A stretch of 26,805 bases of DNA from JBBTWV01 sp038062615 (GTDB lineage Bacteria; Patescibacteriota; Gracilibacteria; UBA1369; UM-FILTER-53-11): assembly GCA_038062615.1 (NCBI GenBank), contig JBBTWV010000096.1, forward strand, positions 1 to 26,805, read 5' to 3'. This document shows, in pieces, positions 14,233 to 22,399 of this stretch. The translations under genes were made by a program, and so were the position numbers. The first letter of the stretch is position 1, and each line of letters starts with the position of its first letter. Below the pieces are notes generated by a model. The model was given only the letters and a program-made list of their open reading frames with translations, made no database searches and was not told the origin of the DNA.

Positions 14233-15723
14233 GTGAATCTATTTTTGAGGCTTTTTATTTTGAGTCTCGTGTTTGTGCAAGGCATTGGTATTGCCAAGGC
14301 CGTTCCGCCGCCGGATTTTCTTTTTAATGTTGGGTCGCAAATCATTCAGGCGTTTTCACTGGGAGTGCTTTTTCTTTCGGCCATTTCAGCATCGGTGTGG
14401 CAGTTTGCCAAAGGGTATTTTGCCGGCATTCGTCACAAAAAATGGATTGGAGCGGGAATCATTCTTTTGATTATTTCGGTTTCTGTAGCCGGTGCTTACA
14501 TTTATGGCCAGTATGAGCAAGATAAAGCGTATAAAGATTGGGTGGAAGAGAGCAAGGAGCAGGGCAAAGATCTTCCAGCAACGGATACTTCGTTAGATCG
14601 GCTTAAAATCAATAATGAGTCTTCTTCGCCGCAAGTTGAGCTTGAAACTGAGCGACTTCCAGAAAATAAATACGTCCAATTTATTAAGCAGTATTATGAT
14701 TTTTTGGGAAATGGGAAAATTGCCGAGGCGTATGCGGTTTCTAAGAAATCTGTTTCGCTGGAGACCTATAAAAGCTGGTATAAAAATGTGACGGATGTTG
14801 AAGTCGATGAAGTGCAAGCCATTAATGATCACAAATATTCTTTGCAGCTGACACTGAAAGAAGGTGACAGAGCTACGCGATATGCGGTGCTTATGGTTTT
14901 GAAGGAAGACTTCGCGAATCTTTCAGTGCTGGAATCGCAGGTACGTTTGTTGTCTACAGAAGCCGCTTCACCTACTTCGTCAGTTTCACCGGCGCCAAAG
15001 GTAAAAATTCTGCAGGAAGAAGCTCAGAATGACACCGGTTTTTTTGAGCAGAATAAGAATTTGGCGCTGGCGATAAGTAATGGTGATTTTCAGCAAGTGC
15101 TGGATTCGCAACCGTCACCCTATATTTTGGATGCACGCGAAGATGAGGAGTACGAAATTGGAAATTTTCCCGGTAGCCATCACATTCGTTTTGCTGATTT
15201 AATGGCGGGTGAGTGGATCTCGCTCCCTACGGATAAAGCGATTTATGTTTTTTGTTGGTCGGGTATTCGTGGACGTGAAGTGGCGGAGTTTTTGCGCTCT
15301 AAGAAAATTTTGAGCCGGTATATACAAAATGGCGCATATGACTGGGTTACCAAAGGCGGGCTTTGGGATGGTGGCATTGAATTTCTCTCTAAATATAAAG
15401 GTGAACAGTACAAGCGCCTATTTACGCTGAGTGAGCTCAAGAAAAAAATGGCCGAGTGGGTTTTTATTGTGGATTCGCGTAATAGCGGGAGGTGGATGGC
15501 TTGGGATATTCCGGGAAGCGTAAATATTCCCATTATTTACACGCCACGCAGTAAATTTGATGATGCATTTTCTCAGGTTCCAAAAGGGAAAGCGGTCATT
15601 ACGGTGTGCGATGATTTTGTAAGTTGTTTTGACGCCAAGGTAGTGGGCGTCAAATTAGAAAAAGAAGGACATGAGTTTTTGGGACGTTACAATAATCCGT
15701 GGGAGTATCGTGACGATGAATGA
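14233..15723 (+). CDS. membrane-anchored protein with two rhodanese domains
   Basis: This 496-residue protein starts with GTG. It has a signal-like first helix (1-23), two more hydrophobic segments (about 31-60 and 72-93), a linker and NTF2-like region (about 130-250), and then two rhodanese domains. Domain 1 (about 285-375) has YILDAREDEEYEIGNFPGS and an active loop CWSGIR starting at C341. Domain 2 (about 395-490) has FIVDSRNSGRWMAWDIPGS and Cys459 in CDDFVS. Rhodaneses carry a persulfide sulfur on that cysteine. Both cysteines are present, so both domains may be active. The topology places the rhodaneses in the cytoplasm or outside depending on the second helix, which I cannot settle. A TACACT hexamer lies 6 nt before the GTG. 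The stop overlaps the dikinase start by 4 nt. Confidence 0.88.
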   Translation: MNLFLRLFILSLVFVQGIGIAKAVPPPDFLFNVGSQIIQAFSLGVLFLSAISASVWQFAKGYFAGIRHKKWIGAGIILLIISVSVAGAYIYGQYEQDKAYKDWVEESKEQGKDLPATDTSLDRLKINNESSSPQVELETERLPENKYVQFIKQYYDFLGNGKIAEAYAVSKKSVSLETYKSWYKNVTDVEVDEVQAINDHKYSLQLTLKEGDRATRYAVLMVLKEDFANLSVLESQVRLLSTEAASPTSSVSPAPKVKILQEEAQNDTGFFEQNKNLALAISNGDFQQVLDSQPSPYILDAREDEEYEIGNFPGSHHIRFADLMAGEWISLPTDKAIYVFCWSGIRGREVAEFLRSKKILSRYIQNGAYDWVTKGGLWDGGIEFLSKYKGEQYKRLFTLSELKKKMAEWVFIVDSRNSGRWMAWDIPGSVNIPIIYTPRSKFDDAFSQVPKGKAVITVCDDFVSCFDAKVVGVKLEKEGHEFLGRYNNPWEYRDDE

Positions 15724-17654
15724 TGCTTGTTTTTCCTCAACAACTTGGCGAGTTTGAAGCGGAGGTAGGTGCTAAGACAAAGAATCTGGGAGTTTTGTTA
15801 AAACATGGTTTTTGTGTGCCAAAATTTGTGGCGGTTCCAACAAGTGTGGTGAAAAAATTTATTTCGAGTGAGGGGAAAATAAATGAAGGAGAGATCCTGC
15901 ATCTTATTGATGAGCTTGGGAAAAATTTTAAATGTCAAAGTTATGCGGTTCGCTCCAGTGCGCTTATAGAGGACTCTCGCGAGTATTCCTTTGCTGGTCA
16001 GTTTGAAACGAAAATTGCGCAGCCGCTGGACAAAGTTGAGCAGGCAACTCAGGATATTTTGCGCCAAGCCCATAAGCAACTTCATGGTCGCATGGAAAAG
16101 TTTTCTCTCATTATTCAGGAATATATTGAGGCTGATTTTTCCGGAATTTGTTTTACGCGCCATCCCGTGCAGGGGCGCGAGATGATTTTTGAGTTCCATC
16201 GCGGGAGAGGGGAGGAGGTGGTGAGTGGGAGAGTTACGCCTGAGCGCTTGAGCTTTTATTGGAATCAGTCTGACGTGCAAATCCCATTGCTGGGTGGGGC
16301 AAATTTTGATGACTTTAAAAAGATAGAGGCGATTTTTGGATCAGCACAAGATATTGAGTGGTGCATTCAAAACGGCCAGTGGTATTTTTTGCAGTCGCGA
16401 AGCATTACTACCAAGACGGATGAGGAGTATGCGCGGGATATTTTTTTAGATAGTGCGCTGCCAAAAAATAAAAAATTTTTCTTTGAGAAGACGGAAATTT
16501 CTGAAATTGCACCGCGACCCACATCACCAACTCTTGCCTTGCTTAAGGCTATTTATGGGGAGGGAGGGCCGGTGAAAAATGTTTATGCGCGTTATGGAGT
16601 GACGTATCAATCGGCTGATTTTTTACGAATAGTGGGAGATGAACTTTACATGGATCGTGAGCAAGAAATAAAAACACTGCTGCCGGCCTTTAGTTATCTT
16701 TCTAAAAATGATTTTGCGCCGCATTTTATTTTCGGGAGAGGTTTTTGGAGGACCATAAAGAATCTTTGGGCGCTGCAGAAAATCTCAATGGCTCGATTGC
16801 AAAAACTCCAGGAGGAGTTGCGCCAAAAACTTTCTACTAAAACGCCGGGCACTGAATCTTTTGAAAAAGCACACGAGGATTTTTTAAAAGATTATGAGAC
16901 TATTTTTGAAATAAACCTTTTGGCGCAAAAAGCCGTAAAACGGCTTGAGCAAGGCGTTAAAAAAGAGACTATTTCAGCCAGTGCCATTTTGAGTGAACCC
17001 TTTGATGCTCAAATTGATTTCTCGGATGAAGGATTTGTTGGCAATGCATTGGAGATTGCCGATGAGACACCGTTTGGGAGAGCTAAGGCGCCGCCGCCAG
17101 CTTCTCGTAAGGTGCGGGAATGGTTGGCTAGGCTTCCGGCGTGGAGGAGTAAATACTTTTTACCCATAGTGGCGGCGGCGCAGCAGCTCAACGCCATGCG
17201 GGAATTTGGCCGCTGCCTCACGGTAAAAAATGTGAGCCGGTTAAGACGCGCACTCCATCACAAGTCAAAAAAACTGGAATCCTATGATCCTCATGCAGCG
17301 GCCAAATTCCCGCCAAGTCTTACATGGAAGCCGTTCATCTTTGAAAATCAAAAACTCGTCGGTGTTTCTGGCGGAAAAGCCCAAGGAAAACTCATCAGGC
17401 TAGAGCAGCTCAACGCTTCGAGTGCAGGCGATTTTATTCTTTATACCGACATGCTCACCCCAGATCTCACCCAGTATTTTGGAAAAATTTGTGGAATACT
17501 TTCTCAAAGCGGCGGCCTGCTTTCTCATTTAGCAATTATGGCTCGAGAACAGCATATACCGGTGATTGTCGGAGTGAGTTTAATCCAGCAAAAAATAGCA
17601 CTGGGTGAAATGGTAGAAATGAATGGCGATACCGGCAATCTCAGGAAATTATAA
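15720..17654 (+). CDS. PEP-synthase/rifampicin-phosphotransferase-like dikinase
   Basis: This 644-residue enzyme has the swivelling-phosphohistidine layout of ATP-dependent dikinases. An ATP-grasp domain occupies about 10-240 (AVRSS at 76-80, EDSREYSFAGQ near 84-94, DIEWCIQNGQWYFLQSRSIT near 212). A middle helical region near 255-530 begins like the substrate domain of RPH enzymes (EISEIAPRPTSPT). A C-terminal phosphohistidine domain carries GGLLSHLAIMARE with H603. The PEP-binding TIM barrel of true PEP synthase or PPDK is absent, so it should not make PEP that way. It more likely phosphorylates another small molecule, as rifampicin phosphotransferases do, but the acceptor is unknown. It is translationally coupled (ATGA) to the double rhodanese. 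Its stop overlaps the convergent proX stop. Confidence 0.85.
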   Translation: MMLVFPQQLGEFEAEVGAKTKNLGVLLKHGFCVPKFVAVPTSVVKKFISSEGKINEGEILHLIDELGKNFKCQSYAVRSSALIEDSREYSFAGQFETKIAQPLDKVEQATQDILRQAHKQLHGRMEKFSLIIQEYIEADFSGICFTRHPVQGREMIFEFHRGRGEEVVSGRVTPERLSFYWNQSDVQIPLLGGANFDDFKKIEAIFGSAQDIEWCIQNGQWYFLQSRSITTKTDEEYARDIFLDSALPKNKKFFFEKTEISEIAPRPTSPTLALLKAIYGEGGPVKNVYARYGVTYQSADFLRIVGDELYMDREQEIKTLLPAFSYLSKNDFAPHFIFGRGFWRTIKNLWALQKISMARLQKLQEELRQKLSTKTPGTESFEKAHEDFLKDYETIFEINLLAQKAVKRLEQGVKKETISASAILSEPFDAQIDFSDEGFVGNALEIADETPFGRAKAPPPASRKVREWLARLPAWRSKYFLPIVAAAQQLNAMREFGRCLTVKNVSRLRRALHHKSKKLESYDPHAAAKFPPSLTWKPFIFENQKLVGVSGGKAQGKLIRLEQLNASSAGDFILYTDMLTPDLTQYFGKICGILSQSGGLLSHLAIMAREQHIPVIVGVSLIQQKIALGEMVEMNGDTGNLRKL

Positions 17655-18143
17655 TTCCCGTCCAGGAACTTCCAGAATTTGAAAGGCATGCCTGGTAAGT
17701 TCCAGGAATTTTTTCATTTCTGCTTGAGGAATTGCCAGCGTGGCGGTATTCACCAAAGGGTGACACTGCAACAGCTGCCCATCCCAGAGATTTTTATCAA
17801 TGATCACCTCCACTTTGTGATCCTTATCATTCATCAACCCAAAAAGCGTCACCGAGCCGGGCTCAACTCCCAAAAACTGCTTAAGCCGCTCGGGTGAGGC
17901 AAAACTCAACTTAGAAACTCCCAGCAAATCTTTTAATTTTTTCAAATCGGCGCTTTTGTCATGCCCTACGCTTACAAGAAAATGCCGCCCGCCATTTTTG
18001 TCCCGTAAAAATAAGTTCTTCGTTGGATTCCCCGGCATATCCGGGCATAGTTTTTCCGACTCTTCACACGTAAACACCGCTGGATGATCAAACCGCTCAT
18101 AAGTGATGCCGTGTTCCTGCAAAAAAGAATATATATCTGACAT
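17649..18143 (-). CDS. YbaK/ProX-type aminoacyl-tRNA deacylase
   Basis: This family hydrolyses mischarged aminoacyl-tRNA in trans, typically Ala-tRNA(Pro) for the ProX/PrdX subgroup or Cys-tRNA(Pro) for YbaK. The 164-residue form from ATG 18143 has the family length. It shows the N-terminal helix MSDIYSFLQEHGITYERFDHP, TKNLFLRDKNGGRHFLVSV near residue 42, LKKLKDLLGVSKLSFASPE near 67 and VTLFGLMND near 98. These fit the ProX subgroup best. The frame extends 26 residues further upstream as a hydrophobic stretch, but that part is not conserved in the family and I left it out. The absence of a Shine-Dalgarno sequence is consistent with its neighbours. Confidence 0.88.
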   Translation of the reverse strand: MSDIYSFLQEHGITYERFDHPAVFTCEESEKLCPDMPGNPTKNLFLRDKNGGRHFLVSVGHDKSADLKKLKDLLGVSKLSFASPERLKQFLGVEPGSVTLFGLMNDKDHKVEVIIDKNLWDGQLLQCHPLVNTATLAIPQAEMKKFLELTRHAFQILEVPGREL

Positions 18144-18211
18144 AGGAGAGGGGAGTATGGCCGCGGCCAGACTCAGTAAAATTATTAGAATTGTGTAAAA
18201 TATAGCATGAG

Positions 18212-18400
18212 ATGGAATCAAAGCATGAAATTGCCGGGGTGCGACCCAATCCTACTTACGATCAAGTATGCACTGGTGTTACCGACCATGCCGAAGTAAT
18301 CCAAATCACATTTGATACGAATCGTAAGCAGCCTTACTGCTAGTTTGTGATCTCGCCAAAAATGGCCAAGTTCATGAAGCAGTATGGACATCTCTTAAAA
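18212..18400 (+). pseudogene. msrA: degraded msrA (peptide methionine sulfoxide reductase A) remnant
   Basis: One plus-strand frame reads AGVRPNPTYDQVCTG (from 18233) and then DHAEVIQITFDT, the classic early MsrA segment. It continues at once into NRKQPYC, a TAG stop at 18341-18343, and FVISPKMAKFMKQYGHLLK, the MsrA C terminus. The GCFWC active-site region before it and roughly 70 residues between the two blocks are missing, and the TAG probably came from a CAG glutamine codon. The remnant fills the gap between proX and the helicase and overlaps the helicase stop by a few bases. It cannot encode a working reductase. Confidence 0.85.
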
Positions 18401-19669
18401 ACGTCTTCCTTTAAATCCAGAATGTCCTCCGCGTGAAGAGTGGCCGGATGGCTTTCCTCCGCCTCCATAGCGCCATTTTGGCCTTTGTGGAGCATCTTGT
18501 GTCATGGGCGGAGCCGGGCGATCCGGAGGAAGTTCTGGAAGTTTAGAAACACGCAAAGCAGCGCGAATGAGTTTTTCAATATGGCGGATTTTGTGGCTCT
18601 GGTCTGGCGTCGCAAACGTAATGGCGCGGCCAGATTCCCCGGCGCGTCCAGTACGGCCAATGCGGTGAACGTAATCCTCGGCAGCTTCCGGAACATCATA
18701 ATTAATGACGAGCTCAATACCTTTTACATCAATGCCGCGTGCGGCAATATCGGTGGCCACCAAGACGCGGTATCGTCCGGTTTGAAAGCCAGAAAGGGCT
18801 TCCCTTCGCTGTGCCAACGAACGGTTAGAATGAATTTCTGCAGCCGAAACCCCGATGTGTTTTAACGTCGTGCAAATTCTTTTGGCGCCGAACTTGGTGC
18901 GAGTGAAAACCAAAACGGTTCCACGATACTGAGTCAAAAGAGCTTCCAGCAAGCGATTTTTTTGATTGGCTTTAATAATAAACACTTCCTGTTCCACGCG
19001 CTGTGCCGTGGTTCCAGACCTCGCAATCTCCACACGAATGGGCAACTTCATGTGTGCCGTGGCTATTCTCACAATGTCATCCGGCATGGTGGCCGAAAAA
19101 AGCATGGTCTGGCGTTCTTTGGGAACGGCGTTCAAAATTTGCTTTATCTGTGGGGCAAATCCCATGTCCAACATGCGATCGGCTTCGTCTAAAACCAAAA
19201 TGATCACGCCGTGTAAAGAGAGCGTCCTCTGTTTAAGGTGGTCAATAATACGGCCAGGCGTACCAATAATAATGCGAGGTTTTCCACGAAGCTCGCGAAT
19301 TTGCTGTCCCATAGAGCTGCCACCAATAATAACGGTGCTGCGGAGTCCAAAAGGCGGCGCAATTTTTCTCACGACTTCCTCCACCTGCAGGGCTAGTTCG
19401 CGCGTTGGAAGAATGACGAGGGCATCGCCTTTTAGGTTGGCAAGCCGCTGAACAATCGGCACGGCAAACGCCAGTGTTTTACCCGTTCCCGTCTGCGCAA
19501 TTCCAATAATATCTTTGCCTTCCAATCCCACCGGAATAGCTTTGTGCTGAATAGGCGTCGGCGTGGAAAATTTGAGTTTATCTAAAATATCCAAAATTTT
19601 TGGTGCGATTCCCAGGCCCGAAAAATTGAGGGCAAGGGGTGTCTTTCCTTGAAGAGATGAGGAGTCCAT
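18395..19669 (-). CDS. RhlE-like DEAD-box RNA helicase
   Basis: This ATP-dependent RNA helicase would act in ribosome assembly or RNA decay in the cytoplasm. The 424-residue protein has every core motif: Q motif TPTPIQ (36-41), motif I AQTGTGKT (58-65), PTRELA (88-93), TPGR (137-140), DEAD (161-164), SAT (192-194), the second RecA domain with VLVFTRTK and ARGID, and HRIGRTGRAG. The C-terminal tail is Pro- and then Gly/Arg-rich (SRGGHSGFKGRRF), a nonspecific RNA-binding tail typical of RhlE-type proteins. ATG 19669 lies 7 nt after a perfect TATAAT on the minus strand, so the mRNA is probably leaderless. The gene is divergent from the glycosyltransferase. Confidence 0.95.
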   Translation of the reverse strand: MDSSSLQGKTPLALNFSGLGIAPKILDILDKLKFSTPTPIQHKAIPVGLEGKDIIGIAQTGTGKTLAFAVPIVQRLANLKGDALVILPTRELALQVEEVVRKIAPPFGLRSTVIIGGSSMGQQIRELRGKPRIIIGTPGRIIDHLKQRTLSLHGVIILVLDEADRMLDMGFAPQIKQILNAVPKERQTMLFSATMPDDIVRIATAHMKLPIRVEIARSGTTAQRVEQEVFIIKANQKNRLLEALLTQYRGTVLVFTRTKFGAKRICTTLKHIGVSAAEIHSNRSLAQRREALSGFQTGRYRVLVATDIAARGIDVKGIELVINYDVPEAAEDYVHRIGRTGRAGESGRAITFATPDQSHKIRHIEKLIRAALRVSKLPELPPDRPAPPMTQDAPQRPKWRYGGGGKPSGHSSRGGHSGFKGRRF

Positions 19670-19676
19670 GGCGCCT

Positions 19677-19703
19677 ATTATACATTGATTTGGGATGTAT
19701 AAT
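19677..19703. promoter_or_regulatory. symmetrical divergent promoter (helicase / glycosyltransferase)
   Basis: ATTATACAT (19677-19685) and ATGTATAAT (19695-19703) form a perfect 9-bp inverted repeat with a 9-bp spacer. Each arm contains a perfect -10 TATAAT facing outward: minus strand 19682-19677 for the helicase and plus strand 19698-19703 for the glycosyltransferase. Both -10 boxes end 7 nt before their ATG. No good -35 boxes are visible. The dyad could also be an operator. Confidence 0.75.
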
Positions 19704-19710
19704 GCGAGAA

Positions 19711-21258
19711 ATGCTTTCTCTCCATAATTTTAAAAATTTTTTCGACCGCCATGACATCCTCATTTTATGTTTTTTATTCCTGTTAGGCGGAGTTCTACGC
19801 TTCCTTTTTATCGCCGATATTCCGTGCGGCATTTTTCCTGATCAAGCCAGCCACGGTCTGGATGCGCTTCGTTTTTCGCATGGTCATATCTCACCTGTGT
19901 ACGGCACCAATGAAGGGCTTTTTATTTACCTTGTGGCGCTCAGCCATTTCTTTTTTGGTACGGGGATGTGGCAGCTTTTTGTTGTTTCGGCAGGTATCGG
20001 GACGGCTACCATCGCCACCACGTATCTTGCGGTAAAAGCCTATTTTGGAAGAAAAACGGCTTCCATTACTGGTTTTCTATTAGCCGTATCGAGCTGGCAT
20101 ATCGCCTTATCTCGCAACGGATTTAGAGCCATCCTTATTCCTTTCATCATCACGCTTTTAGTTTTTTTCTTCCACAAATTGCTCACCGCCATCACAGAGA
20201 AGCAAAGAATCAAATATTATTCATTGGTCGGTTTTATTTTTGCCCTGGGATTTTATACCTACAACGCCTATGTGCTTTTTGCCGTCGCCGTTTTTTTGCT
20301 CACCATTTTTTATGGAATCCTCCATCGCAAAAAAATCGGATTATATATTCGTACCAATAAAAAACCACTCATAGCCGCGCTTGCCGTTTTTTGCGTGGTG
20401 ATTTTGCCTTTGGTTTTATTCATCGTTCTTTTTCCAAGCAAATATTTTGGCCGAGCAAGTCAAGTTTCTATTTTTACTCAAATGAATGGCGCGGCCAATA
20501 TCGCCGCTTTTATCATTCACAATTTTTGGGATACGTTCATTGGGATTTTTACGCAGGGCGATCTCAACTGGCGGCATAATCCGGCTGGCAAGCCGTTACT
20601 CTTCCCTTTATTGACGCCTTTTTTTGCGAGTGGACTGATCTATGCATTTTTCCGTTGGAAAAAATATGCACCTCTGCTCATTATTTTTTTCATGATGATG
20701 ATTCCGGCAGCCATTACTAAAGATGGTGTGCCTCCGCATTCCCTCCGCCTTATCGGAATCATTCCTGCAGTATTTATTTTTCCGGCCATAACGTTGGCTT
20801 ATCTCTTGGAATATCCAAAATCAAAAGCTCTTAAAATTGGAAGCACCGTTTTGGTGGGCGTGATTTTAGCGGCGGCCGCATGGTCAGGTTACCGCGATTA
20901 TTTTGGAGTTGCCCCAGTTTCTCAGCATTATTATGACGATTTTCGCTGCGATTTACCAAAAGCCGCCAGTTATCTTCGTCAGCATAATGGTGAAAATTTT
21001 ATAATTATAAGCGATAATTTTTCATATCAAAGTTTAAAATATTTACTGTATCCAGTGCAGGTTGGGTACATCACGCCGGAGGTTTTTCTGGCCAGCACGC
21101 GAAAATGGTTGGATGAAGAATACGCTTTTGTAGTGCCATTTTCCTACAGTGAAAAATACGAGGAAATGCTCAAGTTCTTGAGGCAGCATTATAAAGCAGA
21201 ATTTTTTACAGGACCTTTTGGCGGTGTGGATTTTTCTATTTTTCGTTCCAAGCCTTAA
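19711..21258 (+). CDS. GT39/ArnT-like membrane glycosyltransferase
   Basis: This 515-residue protein has about eleven membrane helices. Its first extracytoplasmic loop has an acidic motif, IPCGIFPDQASHGLDALRF, as in GT-C glycosyltransferases of the PMT/ArnT (GT39) group that use lipid-linked sugars outside the membrane. A soluble C-terminal domain of about 110 residues follows the last helix. I chose ATG 19711, 7 nt after the TATAAT. The frame is open further upstream, but ATG 19702 would fall within the -10 box. Donor and acceptor are unknown. Together with UppP and the wall enzymes nearby, it suggests an envelope glycan or glycoprotein. Its stop overlaps the convergent dehydrogenase stop by 4 nt. 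Confidence 0.85.
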   Translation: MLSLHNFKNFFDRHDILILCFLFLLGGVLRFLFIADIPCGIFPDQASHGLDALRFSHGHISPVYGTNEGLFIYLVALSHFFFGTGMWQLFVVSAGIGTATIATTYLAVKAYFGRKTASITGFLLAVSSWHIALSRNGFRAILIPFIITLLVFFFHKLLTAITEKQRIKYYSLVGFIFALGFYTYNAYVLFAVAVFLLTIFYGILHRKKIGLYIRTNKKPLIAALAVFCVVILPLVLFIVLFPSKYFGRASQVSIFTQMNGAANIAAFIIHNFWDTFIGIFTQGDLNWRHNPAGKPLLFPLLTPFFASGLIYAFFRWKKYAPLLIIFFMMMIPAAITKDGVPPHSLRLIGIIPAVFIFPAITLAYLLEYPKSKALKIGSTVLVGVILAAAAWSGYRDYFGVAPVSQHYYDDFRCDLPKAASYLRQHNGENFIIISDNFSYQSLKYLLYPVQVGYITPEVFLASTRKWLDEEYAFVVPFSYSEKYEEMLKFLRQHYKAEFFTGPFGGVDFSIFRSKP

Positions 21259-22361
21259 TTGGCATGTACCCTAAAGATGCGATCATCCTTGGAATTCGGG
21301 ACTCCTCGCCCATCGCGATTGGAGGTGGAAAAATAGATGGAACCATCAGGACTTTCAACTACTTCGCGAATTCTGCCAAAGCGAACATTCCCCAGTTTTT
21401 CCCAGTAAGTGACTTTATCACCATTGGCATGATCAAGAACCACTCTCACGATTCCTTCGCCACGAAGCGCACCGAAGAAAAGGTTATTGGCAAATTGCGG
21501 GAATAATTTACCTGAATAAATCAGCAGAGAACCGGGTGCTTCCGCGGGTGTAAAAAGTATAATTGGCGCCACCGTTCCTTCTTTTTTATTCTCGTGCGAT
21601 ACCAACGGCCAGCCGTAATTGCCGCCTTTCATAATGTGATTGATCTCATCGCCGCCCTCTGGCCCGTCAAACCCCGAAGGTCCGTGCTCGCTGGAATACA
21701 TTTCTTTGGCTTTAAGCCAAGCGATGCCTTGCGGATTGCGATGCCCGTAACTCCAAATAGGACTGTCTTTGAATGGATTATCCGCCGGAACAGTTCCATC
21801 TTTATTGATGCGCAAAATTTTGCCGCCTAGCGATTTGAGGTCTTGTGCCAGCGCACCGTTGGTGGCTTCGCCGGTAGTGATATAGAGTTTGCCGTCCGGC
21901 CCAAAAGCCATGCGGCATCCCGCGTGATACTGCGCCGCCGGAATCCCATCCAGAATTATTTTTTCATCAATCAACTGGCTCCCGCCATCGCGAAATCTCA
22001 GGATTTTCACCGCCATCCCGTCATCTTTTTTGTAAGCCAGCGACACATATATAAATCGGCTCTGATCGTACTCCGGATCCAGCACCACGCTCATGAGTCC
22101 TTCTTCCCCAACCGTAGAAACCTCAGGAAAAACGTGAAGAGGCTGCGGCAAAAGAACTTCATTTTGGATTACGCGCAGCCGTCCTGGCCGCTCCGTTACA
22201 AGCATACGATCCTCTGAAGTAAACGCGATGCTCCATGGAACTTCCAGTCCGCTTGCAACTTCTTCAACCACCATTCTCTGGACTCCTTCTCTTGGTTTTA
22301 ATGTCCACCATGCGACCATCGCCAGAAGGGAAATCGCTATAATAATGCATATTTTTTTCAT
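21255..22361 (-). CDS. PQQ-dependent aldose sugar dehydrogenase-like beta-propeller protein
   Basis: This 368-residue protein is membrane-anchored by one N-terminal helix (about residues 4-22). It resembles soluble aldose sugar dehydrogenases (Asd/YliI, GSDH family), six-bladed propellers that oxidise sugars outside the cytoplasm with PQQ. Typical blocks are VPWSIAFTSEDRMLVTERPG, YHAGCRMAFGPDGKLYITTG, WSYGHRNPQGIAW, SSEHGPSGFDGPEGGDEIN and GGNYGWP. The H in YHAG and the SYGHRNPQG region are the usual catalytic and cofactor positions. ATG 22361 lies 6 nt after a minus-strand TATAAT (22373-22368). Upstream in-frame codons lie before that -10 box and were left out. No PQQ synthesis genes are in view, so the cofactor may be scavenged. 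Confidence 0.9.
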   Translation of the reverse strand: MKKICIIIAISLLAMVAWWTLKPREGVQRMVVEEVASGLEVPWSIAFTSEDRMLVTERPGRLRVIQNEVLLPQPLHVFPEVSTVGEEGLMSVVLDPEYDQSRFIYVSLAYKKDDGMAVKILRFRDGGSQLIDEKIILDGIPAAQYHAGCRMAFGPDGKLYITTGEATNGALAQDLKSLGGKILRINKDGTVPADNPFKDSPIWSYGHRNPQGIAWLKAKEMYSSEHGPSGFDGPEGGDEINHIMKGGNYGWPLVSHENKKEGTVAPIILFTPAEAPGSLLIYSGKLFPQFANNLFFGALRGEGIVRVVLDHANGDKVTYWEKLGNVRFGRIREVVESPDGSIYFSTSNRDGRGVPNSKDDRIFRVHAN

Positions 22362-22367
22362 GCTCCT

Positions 22368-22392
22368 ATTATATATCAGGATGAGGTAATAT
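22368..22392. promoter_or_regulatory. divergent -10 elements (sugar dehydrogenase / M20 peptidase)
   Basis: TATAAT on the minus strand (22373-22368) ends 6 nt before ATG 22361. TAATAT on the plus strand (22387-22392) ends 7 nt before ATG 22400. The whole intergenic region is 38 bp, so both transcripts must be essentially leaderless. I see no clear -35 boxes. Confidence 0.6.
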
Positions 22393-22399
22393 CTCATTG

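Noticed and set aside
18144..18221. Hydrophobic 26-residue upstream extension of the ProX/YbaK deacylase
   Set aside because: A cytoplasmic tRNA-editing enzyme should not have a signal-like helix, and the family begins at ATG 18143.
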